Of a stretch of 55,839 bases of DNA, positions 33,429-42,623 are shown in pieces. Numbering within the stretch: the first letter of the stretch is position 1; each line of letters begins with the position of its first letter. The notes beneath the pieces are model-generated. The model did no database searches, was not told the DNA's origin, and saw nothing but the letters and a program-made list of their open reading frames with translations. The position numbers and the translations under genes are program-made. This DNA comes from Paenibacillus sp. ACRRX (GTDB lineage Bacteria > Bacillota > Bacilli > Paenibacillales > Paenibacillaceae), in NCBI RefSeq assembly GCF_022346885.1, contig NZ_JAKRNK010000015.1, positions 1 through 55,839 of the forward strand, read 5' to 3'.

Positions 33429-36221
33429 ATGACTGACTTAACGTTAACCGCAAACAAAGCGAATTCCAACAACCTGTTGCGGCGAGACGTTCGATTCCTT
33501 GGGAATATCCTTGGCGAAGTGCTCGTCCATCAGGGCGGCAATGAGTTGCTGAATATCGTGGAGAAGATTCGTGAATTAAGTAAATCACTGCGTGCCGTAT
33601 TTTTGCCGGAGTTGTACGATGAATTTAAGCAGCTCATCAACACGTTAAATCCTGAAATTCGTCACCAAGTAATTCGAGCTTTCGCTATTTATTTTCAGCT
33701 TGTGAATATCGCAGAACAGAATCATCGTATTCGTCGTAAGCGCGATTATGAACGATCTGCGGGAGAGACGGTTCAACCAGGTTCAATTGAAAGTATTATC
33801 CTTGAGTTTAAGGAACGTAAATTGGCGGTAGAAGATCTGGAGGAGATTCTGTCCAGCATTTCTTTAGAACTGGTTATGACGGCCCATCCAACGGAAGCGA
33901 TGCGTCGTGCCATATTGGATATTAATAAGCGGATTGCAAACGATGTTATGCAATTGGACAACCCAACGCTTACGTACCGGGAACGTCAGCAACTGCGTGA
34001 TCAGTTACTTAACGAGGTTATCACTTTGTGGCAGACTGACGAGCTGCGCGATCGCAAGCCTACCGTCATCGATGAAGTGCGTAACGGTTTGTATTTTTTC
34101 AACGAGACGTTATTTGATGTACTTCCGGATGTATATCATGAGCTTGAACGCTGCCTTGATAAATATTATGCCAGTCGTAGTTGGCATGTTCCAACTTACC
34201 TTCGCTTTGGCTCGTGGATTGGTGGAGACCGTGACGGGAACCCATCTGTTGTTGCTTCCGTTACCTGGGAGACACTTGAGATGCATCGCAGCTTAGCAAT
34301 TCGAAAGTATGAAGAACGTATGAAAGAGATAATGCGTTCATTAAGCTTCAGTACAACGATTGTGCAAGTAAGCGATGAGTTAGTTCAATCAATTGCATCT
34401 GACAAGCAGCGAGTCACTTTAAAATATGTTCCTGCTTGGTTAAACGACAAGGAACCTTATCGTGTCAAGCTGTCCTATATGTTAGAGAAGCTGCGCAATG
34501 TGCTGGTCGATGAAACAAAGGGTACAAGCCAACGATATAACTCGGTTACTGAGTTTATTGATGATCTATCCATCATTAATCGCAGCTTGCGCCATCATTT
34601 CGCGGATTACGCGGCAGATACGCACATTAAGAAATTAATCCGACAAGCTGAATTGTTCGGCTTCCATATGGCTACATTGGATATTCGTCAACATAGCAAG
34701 GAACATGAGAATGCTATGACTGAAATTCTGGCCAACATGAATATTGTAGATGATTACAGCTCATTGCCAGAACAAGAAAAGATCGTGTTGTTAAATCAGC
34801 TTCTGAACGACCCACGACCGTTAACATCGCCTTACATTCGTTACAGTGAAGCAACAAAAGAATGTCTTGATGTGTATCGTATAGTGTTTGAGGCACAGCA
34901 GGAATTCGGGGTTAACTGTATTACGAGTTACTTGATCAGTATGGCGCAGGGTGCGAGTGATGTGCTAGAGGTGATGCTGCTCTCGAAAGAAGTAGGCTTA
35001 TTCCGCAAGAATTCAGACGGAACCGTACACTGTACATTACAGGCAGTACCTCTATTTGAAACGATTGAGGATCTGCATGAGGCGCCTGGCATTATGAAGA
35101 GCTTATTCGAGTTGCCGGTTTACCGTCAAGCGATACACGCGATGAACAACCTGCAAGAGATCATGCTTGGTTATTCTGACAGTAACAAGGACGGCGGAAT
35201 GTTGACTGCCAACTGGGAGCTGCGCGTAGCGCTTAATGATTTAACGAAAGTGGCACAAGATTATGATATCAAGCTGAAGTTCTTCCACGGCCGCGGAGGA
35301 GCTCTCGGTCGCGGAGGTATGCCGCTTAATCGCAGCATACTGGCACAGCCGCCGCATACGATTGGTGGAGGCATCAAGATCACCGAACAAGGGGAAGTAC
35401 TATCTTCCCGTTACTCCATGCAAGGTATAGCTTACCGCAGTTTAGAGCAGGCCACATCAGCTCTGCTGCAAGCGGCTGTGATGGCACGCTCCTCTCAGGG
35501 AGAAGCGTGTGAGCCGAAGTGGGAAGAATGGATGGCTGACATCTCAAAGGATGCACAGCAGAAGTACCAGGATCTTATCTTCCGTGATCCTGACTTCCTG
35601 ACCTATTTTAAAGAGTCGACTCCGCTGCCGGAGATTGGCGAGCTAAATATCGGTTCAAGGCCTTCCAAACGCAAGAATAGCGACCGCTTCGAAGATTTGC
35701 GTGCGATCCCGTGGGTATTCTCATGGACGCAAAGTCGTTACTTGCTTCCTGCATGGTATGCAGCTGGAACAGCGCTGCAATCGTTCTACCAGAACAAGGC
35801 GGAGAATATGGACACGCTCCGTCATATGTATGAGCACTACTCATTCTTTGGCAGCATGATTGATAATTTGCAAATGGCATTGGCCAAGGCGGATCTAATC
35901 ATTGCTAAGGAGTATGCCGCGATGGTTAAAGACGACACAATCCGTGAGCGCATATTCAAGTGTATTCAAGAAGAGTACGACCTCACTTCAAAGCTGCTGC
36001 TGGAAATTACAGGTCAGCAAGAGATTCTTGATAATGTGCCAGTTATTCAAGAATCGATTAAGCTGCGTAATCCTTACGTTGACCCGCTAAGTTATATGCA
36101 GGTTCAACTACTAACAGAATTACGTCAGCTTCGCGAACAGGAGCAGGATGATCCAGAGCTTCTGCGCGAGGTGTTGTTGACCATTAACGGGATTGCTTCG
36201 GGTCTCCGAAACACAGGCTGA
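33429..36221 (+). CDS. ppc: Phosphoenolpyruvate carboxylase
   Basis: The enzyme carboxylates PEP with bicarbonate to oxaloacetate and phosphate in the cytoplasm, refilling the TCA cycle. At 930 residues it has the usual bacterial length. Signature motifs are present: TAHPTEAMRRA with catalytic H153, GSWIGGDRDGNPSV, GYSDSNKDGGMLTANWEL, FHGRGGALGRGG and the conserved C-terminal RNTG. The plant-type N-terminal phosphorylation serine is absent, as in other bacterial enzymes. The start is ATG 33429, placed 5 nt after GAGGGGGAG; an in-frame ATG at 33396 has no ribosome-binding site. Base composition is clearly less AT-rich than the NRPS genes to the left. It is probably monocistronic, since a hairpin follows the stop. 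Confidence 0.97.
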   Translation: MTDLTLTANKANSNNLLRRDVRFLGNILGEVLVHQGGNELLNIVEKIRELSKSLRAVFLPELYDEFKQLINTLNPEIRHQVIRAFAIYFQLVNIAEQNHRIRRKRDYERSAGETVQPGSIESIILEFKERKLAVEDLEEILSSISLELVMTAHPTEAMRRAILDINKRIANDVMQLDNPTLTYRERQQLRDQLLNEVITLWQTDELRDRKPTVIDEVRNGLYFFNETLFDVLPDVYHELERCLDKYYASRSWHVPTYLRFGSWIGGDRDGNPSVVASVTWETLEMHRSLAIRKYEERMKEIMRSLSFSTTIVQVSDELVQSIASDKQRVTLKYVPAWLNDKEPYRVKLSYMLEKLRNVLVDETKGTSQRYNSVTEFIDDLSIINRSLRHHFADYAADTHIKKLIRQAELFGFHMATLDIRQHSKEHENAMTEILANMNIVDDYSSLPEQEKIVLLNQLLNDPRPLTSPYIRYSEATKECLDVYRIVFEAQQEFGVNCITSYLISMAQGASDVLEVMLLSKEVGLFRKNSDGTVHCTLQAVPLFETIEDLHEAPGIMKSLFELPVYRQAIHAMNNLQEIMLGYSDSNKDGGMLTANWELRVALNDLTKVAQDYDIKLKFFHGRGGALGRGGMPLNRSILAQPPHTIGGGIKITEQGEVLSSRYSMQGIAYRSLEQATSALLQAAVMARSSQGEACEPKWEEWMADISKDAQQKYQDLIFRDPDFLTYFKESTPLPEIGELNIGSRPSKRKNSDRFEDLRAIPWVFSWTQSRYLLPAWYAAGTALQSFYQNKAENMDTLRHMYEHYSFFGSMIDNLQMALAKADLIIAKEYAAMVKDDTIRERIFKCIQEEYDLTSKLLLEITGQQEILDNVPVIQESIKLRNPYVDPLSYMQVQLLTELRQLREQEQDDPELLREVLLTINGIASGLRNTG

Positions 36222-36306
36222 TTGTATCTATTGGGAGTGTGCTTAGTGTATTACACCTGTAGATCTTGAATCGGTCAACCGTGAACATAAAGTGCAGCTA
36301 TGATGC

Positions 36307-36338
36307 AGTCGAGTCTTGCTATGCAGGGCTCGACTTTC
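36307..36338 (+). terminator. Probable terminator after ppc
   Basis: AGTCGAGTCTTGC (36307-36319) pairs with GCAGGGCTCGACT (36323-36335) over 13 positions, two of them G-T, around a TAT loop. Only a short T-run (TTTCCTGT) follows, so efficiency is uncertain. Confidence 0.65.
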
Positions 36339-36369
36339 CTGTGTCACTGATAAAAGGAGTTGTGCATCC

Positions 36370-37290
36370 ATGAAAAAGAGTGCCATGTATTGGCTCTCCG
36401 TCATCTTTGTGCTTATAGGGGCATCTAGCTACGGATTTGTATCATCAATCGTAAAGCTTGCTTTTGCAGAAGGGTATTCGACGGCTCAAGTTACTATAAG
36501 TCAGATTTCTGTAGGGGCGGCTGTGCTATGGATTATGGTGCTTCTACGCCCGCATACATGGCGTAATCCATTTGCCCATGGTGGATGGAAGCTATTGTTT
36601 GTTGGGATATTTGGTCTTTCATTGACCACCATATTTTATAACAGTGCACTTCAGCAGCTTGATGCATCGCTTGCGATTATTTTATTGTTTCAATTTACAT
36701 GGATAACGTTGGTTATGGAATGTGTGACACACAGAACTTGGCCTAATCGTTATCAGTGGTTATCCATATTTATTGTACTGCTAGGCACCGTATTAGCTGT
36801 AGGGATCACGTCTGACAACCTGGAGAGGTTTACATTTGCCGGAATAGTACTTGGACTAGCATCAGCCATAACTTATAGTTTATTCTTATATTTAACTGGC
36901 AAAATTCAGACCCATCATGATCCGGTCATGCGTTCAGCGATGATGATGACGGGAACTTTGCCTGTTATTTACGGTATTTATGTGCCGTTTATTGCGGTTG
37001 GTATGGAATTGCCACCTGACGTGGGACACTTATTGTTATGGGGATTACTGTTGGGATCGTTATCCCATATTATTCCGACAGTTACCTTTAATATAGGCAT
37101 CCCGCGCATTGGAAGCAGCCTGGCTTCCATGATATGTGCGATGGAGCTGCCTGTTGTCACGGTTGTGGCATATGTGCTGCTTCACGAACAGGTTACGTTG
37201 CTCCAATGGCTTGGAATCCTGCTTATTTTGGCCGGTATCGTCATTGCAGAGCAGAAAGCAAAACGAATTACGGTCGATCATGAGCAGTGA
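36370..37290 (+). CDS. EamA-family (DMT superfamily) transporter
   Basis: This 306-residue membrane protein is hydrophobic throughout, with about ten predicted transmembrane helices, the usual layout of EamA/RhaT permeases made of two five-helix repeats. The N-terminus (MKKSAMYWLSVIFVLIGASS) is the first helix and the C-terminus is short and basic. DMT proteins export or import small metabolites or amino acids; the substrate cannot be read. AAAGGAG at 36353-36359 sets ATG 36370. The start of the sigW region overlaps or touches the stop, so the two genes may share a transcript. Confidence 0.88.
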   Translation: MKKSAMYWLSVIFVLIGASSYGFVSSIVKLAFAEGYSTAQVTISQISVGAAVLWIMVLLRPHTWRNPFAHGGWKLLFVGIFGLSLTTIFYNSALQQLDASLAIILLFQFTWITLVMECVTHRTWPNRYQWLSIFIVLLGTVLAVGITSDNLERFTFAGIVLGLASAITYSLFLYLTGKIQTHHDPVMRSAMMMTGTLPVIYGIYVPFIAVGMELPPDVGHLLLWGLLLGSLSHIIPTVTFNIGIPRIGSSLASMICAMELPVVTVVAYVLLHEQVTLLQWLGILLILAGIVIAEQKAKRITVDHEQ

Positions 37291-37309
37291 GGACGGAGGG
37301 AGACTGTTG

Positions 37310-37876
37310 GTGGATACGTTAGAGAAACGACTTGCTATGTTAGCCCGCAAGGGGGATACAAGCGCGTTTGCCGAGATAGTCGAACTGTATAAAGACAAGA
37401 TCTTTCACCTCGCTTATCGTATGCTAAGCAACAGGCATGAAGCGGAGGATGTTGTACAGGATACGTTTTTGCGGGTATATCGCAATTTGGATCGATATGA
37501 TGAGAATCAGAAATTTTCGACATGGATCTATCGGATTGGGACGAATCTGTGTATCGATCGTTTGCGAAAACGAAAGCCAAGCTACTCTCTAGATGCAGAA
37601 ATGAACGACCAAGAGGGTGTTGATGGCTATTCCATGATTCCTAGCGATGACAGGACGCCAGAGACATATTTGCTTGTCAGTGAGACGCAGCGAATGATCC
37701 ATGAAGCGATTGACAGCCTGCCTGCCAAATACAAGTCGGTTATGGTCCTGAGGTATTTGCAGGATATGTCCCTTCAAGAGATAAGTGATGTGTTGAATAT
37801 GCCGGTCACGACTATCAAAACACGAGTACATCGTGGGCGCGAATTTTTGCGTAAGAAGCTCGAACGCAAAATATGA
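37310..37876 (+). CDS. sigW: ECF RNA polymerase sigma factor SigW
   Basis: This extracytoplasmic-function sigma factor should direct genes for envelope stress and antimicrobial resistance. Region 2 spans about residues 15-90 (AFAEIVELYKDKIFHLAYRM, HEAEDVVQDTFLRVYRN, KFSTWIYRIGTNLCIDRLRK). Region 4 spans about 125-185 (LPAKYKSVMVLRY, LQEISDVLNMPVTTIKTRVHRGREFLRKKL). Its resemblance to Bacillus subtilis SigW includes the YKDKI, FSTW and LDAE segments. GGAGG at 37295-37299 precedes TTG 37307 (7 nt) and GTG 37310 (10 nt); GTG gives 188 residues, close to 187 for B. subtilis. An ATG at 37280 overlaps the transporter stop but has no site of its own. rsiW follows, as expected for the partner anti-sigma factor. 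Confidence 0.92.
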   Translation: MDTLEKRLAMLARKGDTSAFAEIVELYKDKIFHLAYRMLSNRHEAEDVVQDTFLRVYRNLDRYDENQKFSTWIYRIGTNLCIDRLRKRKPSYSLDAEMNDQEGVDGYSMIPSDDRTPETYLLVSETQRMIHEAIDSLPAKYKSVMVLRYLQDMSLQEISDVLNMPVTTIKTRVHRGREFLRKKLERKI

Positions 37877-37898
37877 AATAAATAACAGGTTAAAACTT

Positions 37899-37924
37899 TG
37901 AAACGATTTGATGTGCGTGACGTA
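37899..37924 (+). promoter_or_regulatory. Sigma-W-type promoter between sigW and rsiW
   Basis: TGAAAC (37899-37904), exactly 16 bases, then CGTA (37921-37924) matches the published B. subtilis sigma-W consensus without mismatch. It lies 102 nt before rsiW, not before sigW, so SigW would directly raise its anti-sigma factor. Confidence 0.8.
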
Positions 37925-38025
37925 TCGTATAACAACAAAAGTTCTTTGCTGTGTCTTTGTGCGGACATCCGGACAAGGTGAGCTTGAACTTTCGTTTGAA
38001 CACCTGATGAAAGGATTTGGCTCAA

Positions 38026-38643
38026 ATGGATTGCAAACAAGCCGTCTCATTGATGCACAACTTACTGGATGACGATCTGGAGCGATCATGCGCATTAGAC
38101 TTGAAAGAGCACATGCTTGCATGCCCGGCTTGCCGTGAGCGGTTCCGTCAGTTGGAAGAAACGGAACAGCTGCTGTACGGATTCAATCATCGTTTGCAGC
38201 CGACAACGGATGAATTGACCGAACGTATTATGAGCGTGATCCCGAAGCCTAAGAAGCAAAGCGCGATGTTTAAGTGGGTGAGACGCCATCCGGCCATAAC
38301 CGTTGCCGCTGTTTTCGTACTTGTGATGATGACGAGTGCGCTAAGCATGTGGAATGCTGATAAGCAATTGCTCGTGAAAGGCCAACAACTCGACGGAGTT
38401 GTCATTCAAGATAACAAGGTCATCGTTCCGAACGGCAAAGTGGTTAAAGGAGACCTAACCATTCATAATGGCCTCGCTGAGGTTTATGGTGAAGTGGAAG
38501 GGAATGTGACTGTTGTTGACGGTAAAGTATATCAGGCGTCTACGGCGCACATCACCGGATCGGTACAGCAAATAGATGAAGCTATGAGCTGGATCTGGTA
38601 TCAAATCTCAAGTCTGTTCCCAGGTAATGCAACTGCACCGTAA
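38026..38643 (+). CDS. rsiW: Anti-sigma-W factor RsiW with C-terminal polymer-forming-like segment
   Basis: This single-pass membrane protein should hold SigW inactive until it is cleaved under envelope stress. The N-terminal cytoplasmic part has the zinc anti-sigma motif H29-xxx-C33-xx-C36 (KEHMLACPACRERF). A transmembrane helix spans about 87-109 (ITVAAVFVLVMMTSALSMW). The extracytoplasmic part (about 125-185) is a run of short beta repeats (GKVVKGDLTIHNGLAEVYGE, GNVTVVDGKVY, AHITGSV) like bactofilin or polymer-forming domains. AAAGGA at 38010-38015 sets ATG 38026; a TTG at 38017 is too close to the site. Length is 205, near B. subtilis RsiW (208). It is followed by a terminator. Confidence 0.9.
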   Translation: MDCKQAVSLMHNLLDDDLERSCALDLKEHMLACPACRERFRQLEETEQLLYGFNHRLQPTTDELTERIMSVIPKPKKQSAMFKWVRRHPAITVAAVFVLVMMTSALSMWNADKQLLVKGQQLDGVVIQDNKVIVPNGKVVKGDLTIHNGLAEVYGEVEGNVTVVDGKVYQASTAHITGSVQQIDEAMSWIWYQISSLFPGNATAP

Positions 38644-38677
38644 GGTGGAGCGGATTGAGGTTAAAAGTTTATGACTG

Positions 38678-38708
38678 CTCTCTCGTGTTTTTGGCGGGAG
38701 AGTTTTTT
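38678..38708 (+). terminator. Terminator between rsiW and cdaA
   Basis: CTCTCTCG (38678-38685) pairs with CGGGAGAG (38695-38702), 8 bp with one T-G pair around a 9-nt loop, then six T. It separates the sigma-W unit from cdaA. Confidence 0.85.
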
Positions 38709-38726
38709 GTGTACAGAGCAGGAATT

Positions 38727-38755
38727 TTGCGTCCAGCTGACGAAAAGGTTATAGT
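38727..38755 (+). promoter_or_regulatory. Sigma-A-type promoter of cdaA
   Basis: TTGCGT (38727-38732), a 17-bp spacer and TATAGT (38750-38755) lie just after the rsiW terminator and 49 nt before cdaA. This arrangement argues against the upstream in-frame start at 38655. Confidence 0.72.
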
Positions 38756-38804
38756 TATACATATAGAGAAGGCTGATCTTATAGGGAACTCCGGGGGTAC
38801 CTTC

Positions 38805-39629
38805 ATGAATTATTTCGCAGACATGAGTTGGAAAGACGCTATCAAGGACGTCATTGACATTGTAATCGTTAGTTACGTAATTTATAAATTACTTGTTCTA
38901 ATCCGTGGAACACGGGCGGTACAATTGCTCAAGGGTATATTTGTGCTTGTATTAACCTGGGCAATCAGTACCTGGTTTGATTTGTATACACTGAAGTGGC
39001 TGATGAACCAGATGTTTACCTTTGGGGTATTGGCAATTGTTATTATATTTCAGCCGGAGCTGCGCAGAGCGCTGGAGCAGCTCGGGCGAGGCAAGTTATT
39101 TGGCGGCCGCTCCAATTCTGAGCTGGATGAGACTGGGCGTGTTATTGGAGAGTTAATTAAGGCAGTCAATTATATGTCACGTCGAAAAATAGGGGCATTA
39201 ATTGTGTTTGAACGTAATACAGGTCTAAATGAATATATTGAGTCCGGTATTGCGATGCACTCTCAAATGAGCTCGGAGCTGCTCATTAATATCTTTATTC
39301 CAAATACACCACTTCATGATGGGGCTGTTATAGTTCGTGGTGATACGATTGCTGCAGCCGCCTGCTATTTGCCGTTATCGGAGAATCCTTTTATTAGCAA
39401 AGAACTGGGTACAAGGCACAGGGCCGGGATCGGCATAAGTGAGGTCGGAGACGCCATTTCCATCATTGTCTCGGAAGAGACGGGACAAGTATCACTGGCG
39501 TTAAACGGACAGGTAGTTCGCGATATCAAGGAAGAATCGCTCATTTCGAAGCTGTTCGGAGAACTGAAGCCGAAAGTAAAGAAAGAACTGCGTATGTTCT
39601 GGAAGCGGAAGGGTGAGCAAAATGGATAA
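38805..39629 (+). CDS. cdaA: Diadenylate cyclase CdaA (c-di-AMP synthase)
   Basis: This membrane enzyme joins two ATP into cyclic di-AMP, which controls potassium and osmolyte uptake and wall homeostasis. Three N-terminal transmembrane helices (about residues 10-90) are followed by the DisA_N cyclase domain with D172-G173-A174 (PLHDGAVIVRGD) and R204-H205-R206, both catalytic signatures. The open frame begins at 38655, but the promoter and terminator lie inside that stretch; ATG 38805 gives 274 residues against 273 in B. subtilis. The upstream site (GGGGG) is unusual, and ATG 38823 is an alternative. cdaR overlaps its end by 8 nt, so the two are translated together. Confidence 0.93.
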   Translation: MNYFADMSWKDAIKDVIDIVIVSYVIYKLLVLIRGTRAVQLLKGIFVLVLTWAISTWFDLYTLKWLMNQMFTFGVLAIVIIFQPELRRALEQLGRGKLFGGRSNSELDETGRVIGELIKAVNYMSRRKIGALIVFERNTGLNEYIESGIAMHSQMSSELLINIFIPNTPLHDGAVIVRGDTIAAAACYLPLSENPFISKELGTRHRAGIGISEVGDAISIIVSEETGQVSLALNGQVVRDIKEESLISKLFGELKPKVKKELRMFWKRKGEQNG

Positions 39630-41010
39630 GTGGCTGATGAACAATACAGCAGCCAAGATTATCGCACTTGTGCTCGGAGTATTGTTGTTTGCTGTTGTAC
39701 ATAAGGAAGATCCGAACACGGTGACACAGCAATCTTTATTTGAAACCCGCTGGATTGATTCTGTTAAAATAAATACGATTGGATTAGATGATCAACAGTT
39801 GGCGATGCGCAGCATGAGTCCTAGCGATGTCCGCATTCAAGTAAGCGGAAAGCGTACAACCATCGCTTCCGCACTGCCTGAAGATTATAAAGTAGTGCTT
39901 GATCTGACAGGATACGGTCCTGGCAAGCATAGTATCCCTTTGAAATATGAAGTGCCGCTTGGAGTAGACATGCGTTCTATGCAGCCTTCTTCCGTTACGG
40001 TGGTGTTGGAAGAGGTACAGACGAAGCAGTATGAAGTATTGATTAAGACGGAGGGCAAACCAGCGGACGGTTACAAGGCAGGAACACCGATTGTAAGGCC
40101 ATCCAACCGCGTTCATGTGACGCTGCCTACTTCCCGCATGCAGGAGATCAAGTCAGTCAGTGCCATAGTTGATATTCACAAGGCTAACGAGTCGGTTCTC
40201 CATAAACAAGTAAAGCTGACGGCTTTTGATGCAGCGGGACGTGAGGTCAAGAATGCGATTATCACGCCATCAGTCGTAGAGGTTGAGATCCCGATTACGA
40301 AGCCGTTTAAGACCGTTCCACTCCAGTTGAACGTCAGAGGAAACTTGCCTGCTGGATTGTCGGTTGCTGCGCTGGAACCTAACGTGAATCAGGTTACTTT
40401 ATATGGACCTCAAGCTGCGCTCGACTCCATTGAGTTCTATGATGTTCCGCAATTGGATGTCTCAACCTTCGCGGCACCGGGTACCTATAACGTAAATGTC
40501 AAGTTGACGTCGCCGCCAAACATTGAGAAAATGGAGCCAAGTACGATACTTGTTAAGGTGACCATTGCTCAAGATAAGAAGCGGGTCATCGGAGACGTAC
40601 CGATCGCACTTACTGGCGTCAACGATAAGCTGATTACTAATATTACGGAACCGGCTTCCCGTAAGTTCAACGTAACAGTAGTTGGCTCACCAAGCGTAGT
40701 GGACGCATTGACAGTGGAGGACATTCAACTGATTGCCAACATCAATGATTTGCCTCCAGGTAAGCATGCGGTCACGTTGCAGGTTAATCTGCCGCGATTT
40801 GTCCGTCTGGCGGATGGAGAGAGATATACGGCGACAATTGAGATTAAGGATAAGGATGTACCGACCACGACTGATCCGGTAACGCCGCCTAATCCGACAA
40901 CCGATGGCCAACAGCCGGAGGGAGATCGCCCAACGCCAGGGGGAAGTGTCAGGGAAACAGACAACCATGAGAATGAGCATTCTGGTGGACAAGATCATCC
41001 AGAAGGCTGA
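39622..41010 (+). CDS. cdaR: CdaA regulator CdaR (YbbR-repeat membrane protein)
   Basis: CdaR anchors in the membrane beside CdaA and modulates its activity from outside the cytoplasm. One transmembrane helix lies at about 12-30 (AKIIALVLGVLLFAVVHK). The exported part holds about four YbbR repeats to residue 405. The last 50 residues are a low-complexity Pro/Thr/Gly/Asp/Glu tail (from TTTDPVTPPNP), likely disordered. AAGGGTGA precedes ATG 39622, which overlaps the cdaA stop (ATGGATAA). Length is 462 compared with 483 in B. subtilis. The 166 bases to glmM contain AT-rich sequence with several GACAG repeats and no clear terminator, so glmM may be cotranscribed. Confidence 0.9.
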   Translation: MDKWLMNNTAAKIIALVLGVLLFAVVHKEDPNTVTQQSLFETRWIDSVKINTIGLDDQQLAMRSMSPSDVRIQVSGKRTTIASALPEDYKVVLDLTGYGPGKHSIPLKYEVPLGVDMRSMQPSSVTVVLEEVQTKQYEVLIKTEGKPADGYKAGTPIVRPSNRVHVTLPTSRMQEIKSVSAIVDIHKANESVLHKQVKLTAFDAAGREVKNAIITPSVVEVEIPITKPFKTVPLQLNVRGNLPAGLSVAALEPNVNQVTLYGPQAALDSIEFYDVPQLDVSTFAAPGTYNVNVKLTSPPNIEKMEPSTILVKVTIAQDKKRVIGDVPIALTGVNDKLITNITEPASRKFNVTVVGSPSVVDALTVEDIQLIANINDLPPGKHAVTLQVNLPRFVRLADGERYTATIEIKDKDVPTTTDPVTPPNPTTDGQQPEGDRPTPGGSVRETDNHENEHSGGQDHPEG

Positions 41011-41176
41011 CATCCAGATATACGTGATGGAATTTAATATATAAGACAGAAAAAGATATTTAAAAAGACAGATATACAGACAGATAAAAAGATCAGGCAC
41101 CATGCAGGTTTGATTTGCGTTAAATATGTTAAGCATCTTGGGTCAGAATAGTATGAATTAGAAGGGGATTATCCAT

Positions 41177-42517
41177 ATGGGGAAATATTTTGGTACAGAC
41201 GGCGTTCGTGGCGTTGCAAATAAAGAATTAACCGCAGAGTTAGCCTATAAGATCGGCCGCTGCGGAGGATATGTGCTAACAAAGGAAGTAACGAAACCTA
41301 AGGTGTTAATTGGGATGGATACACGCATCTCCGGACGTATGTTGGAGGCTTCCTTAACAGCAGGTCTGCTCTCAATAGGTGCAGATGTTATTCAGTTGGG
41401 GGTACTGTCAACGCCAGCTGTTGCATACTTAACGCGCACACTGGGTGTGGATGCAGGGGTTATGATCTCGGCCTCCCACAACCCTGTTGAGGACAATGGC
41501 ATTAAGTTCTTTGGACGCGATGGTTTCAAGCTTCTTGATGAGACGGAACTGGAGATTGAAGCGCTGATTGATGCGGCAGCAGATGAGCTGCCTCGCCCTG
41601 TTGGTGAAGGATTAGGCACAGTTACCGTGAATACAGACTTGAAGTGGGAGTATTCGAAGTATTTGAAGACAACAGTCAAAAATTCATTCGAAGGACTCCG
41701 AATTGTGCTGGATTGTGCACATGGTGCAGCATACGAGCTTGCACCGCAGTTGTTCCGTGATTTAGGAGCAGAGATCATTACAATAGCCGCAGAGCCGAAT
41801 GGGTTAAATATCAACGACCACTGTGGTTCGACGCACCCTGAGCGCTTGCGTGAGGAAGTGGTTCGCCATAAGGCGAATCTTGGCTTGGCGTTTGACGGTG
41901 ATGCTGATCGCCTGATTGCGATTGATGAATTGGGTGAGGAAGTGGACGGAGACCACCTATTGTTGATCTGCGGTGATGCGATGAACCGTGAAGGTCGCCT
42001 TCCTGCAAGCACAATTGTCTCTACGGTCATGAGTAATATTGGCTTCTACAAAGCGACGGAAAAGTATGAATTAAGGTCTGCCAAGACGGCAGTTGGCGAC
42101 CGGTATGTCATGGAGGAGATGCGACGCGGTGGTTACACGCTTGGTGGTGAACAATCCGGCCATATCATCTTCCTTGATCACGGAACGACTGGAGACGGTA
42201 TGTTATCCGGCATTCAATTGGTCGATACATTAGTGAGCAGTAGCAGATCGTTGTCTCAAGCGAAGTCTATGATGCGTAAGTATCCTCAGGTGCTTGTTAA
42301 TGTCCGCGTAGGTGACAAGAGTAAGTATGCGGGCAACGCCGCTATCGAAGAGGCTATTGCCGCTGTAGAAGCAGAGCTAGGAGATAACGGCCGTGTATTG
42401 GTACGCCCATCTGGTACGGAATCACTCATCCGCGTTATGGCAGAGGGACCTGAGGCGGATGTCGTGGAAGCTTACGTGAAACGGATTGCAGATGTAGTCA
42501 TTAACGAATTGCAATAA
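41177..42517 (+). CDS. glmM: Phosphoglucosamine mutase
   Basis: GlmM interconverts glucosamine-6-phosphate and glucosamine-1-phosphate on the way to UDP-GlcNAc, the precursor of peptidoglycan. The active phosphoserine is S100 in [16 protein letters not shown]. Metal binding is DGDADR, the sugar loop is GGEQSGHI, and the phosphate loop is [12 protein letters not shown]. Its start [15 protein letters not shown] is characteristic and 446 residues is the normal length. ATG 41177 follows GAAGGGG. A linked cdaA-cdaR-glmM order is known in Bacillota, where GlmM binds and inhibits CdaA; that is family knowledge, not seen here. A strong terminator follows. Confidence 0.97.
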   Translation: MGKYFGTDGVRGVANKELTAELAYKIGRCGGYVLTKEVTKPKVLIGMDTRISGRMLEASLTAGLLSIGADVIQLGVLSTPAVAYLTRTLGVDAGVMISASHNPVEDNGIKFFGRDGFKLLDETELEIEALIDAAADELPRPVGEGLGTVTVNTDLKWEYSKYLKTTVKNSFEGLRIVLDCAHGAAYELAPQLFRDLGAEIITIAAEPNGLNINDHCGSTHPERLREEVVRHKANLGLAFDGDADRLIAIDELGEEVDGDHLLLICGDAMNREGRLPASTIVSTVMSNIGFYKATEKYELRSAKTAVGDRYVMEEMRRGGYTLGGEQSGHIIFLDHGTTGDGMLSGIQLVDTLVSSSRSLSQAKSMMRKYPQVLVNVRVGDKSKYAGNAAIEEAIAAVEAELGDNGRVLVRPSGTESLIRVMAEGPEADVVEAYVKRIADVVINELQ

Positions 42518-42534
42518 TTTATCATTATTATTTG

Positions 42535-42584
42535 AAAAGCTGTATTTCTCTTGGTTGTAGTGCTAAGAGGGATACAGCTTTTTT
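42535..42584 (+). terminator. Terminator after glmM
   Basis: AAAAGCTGTAT (42535-42545) pairs with ATACAGCTTTT (42572-42582), and the stem continues inward through TTCTCTT/AAGAGGG. The T-run is part of the right arm and beyond. Confidence 0.92.
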
Positions 42585-42594
42585 AGCTTGTGTA

Positions 42595-42623
42595 TTGCCA
42601 TTCGGGAGCGGGTTGCATATAAT
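42595..42623 (+). promoter_or_regulatory. Sigma-A-type promoter of glmS
   Basis: TTGCCA (42595-42600), a 17-bp spacer and TATAAT (42618-42623). The transcript would begin near 42630, giving a leader of about 770 nt that contains the ribozyme. Confidence 0.8.

Noticed and set aside
33292..33588. Antisense frame at the ppc start
   Set aside because: It covers the ppc ribosome-binding site and N-terminus; no ribosome-binding site or family resemblance of its own was noticed.
37589..38122. Antisense frame of 177 codons over sigW-rsiW
   Set aside because: It overlaps two recognised genes and the sigma-W promoter, and has no recognisable domain.
41040..41100. GACAG-type repeats before glmM
   Set aside because: They are short, irregular and in AT-rich spacer; no structure or known site could be assigned.
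41392..42030. Antisense frame of 212 codons opposite glmM
   Set aside because: It is fully inside a strongly conserved gene; the Ser/Arg-rich translation is typical of reverse-strand shadows.
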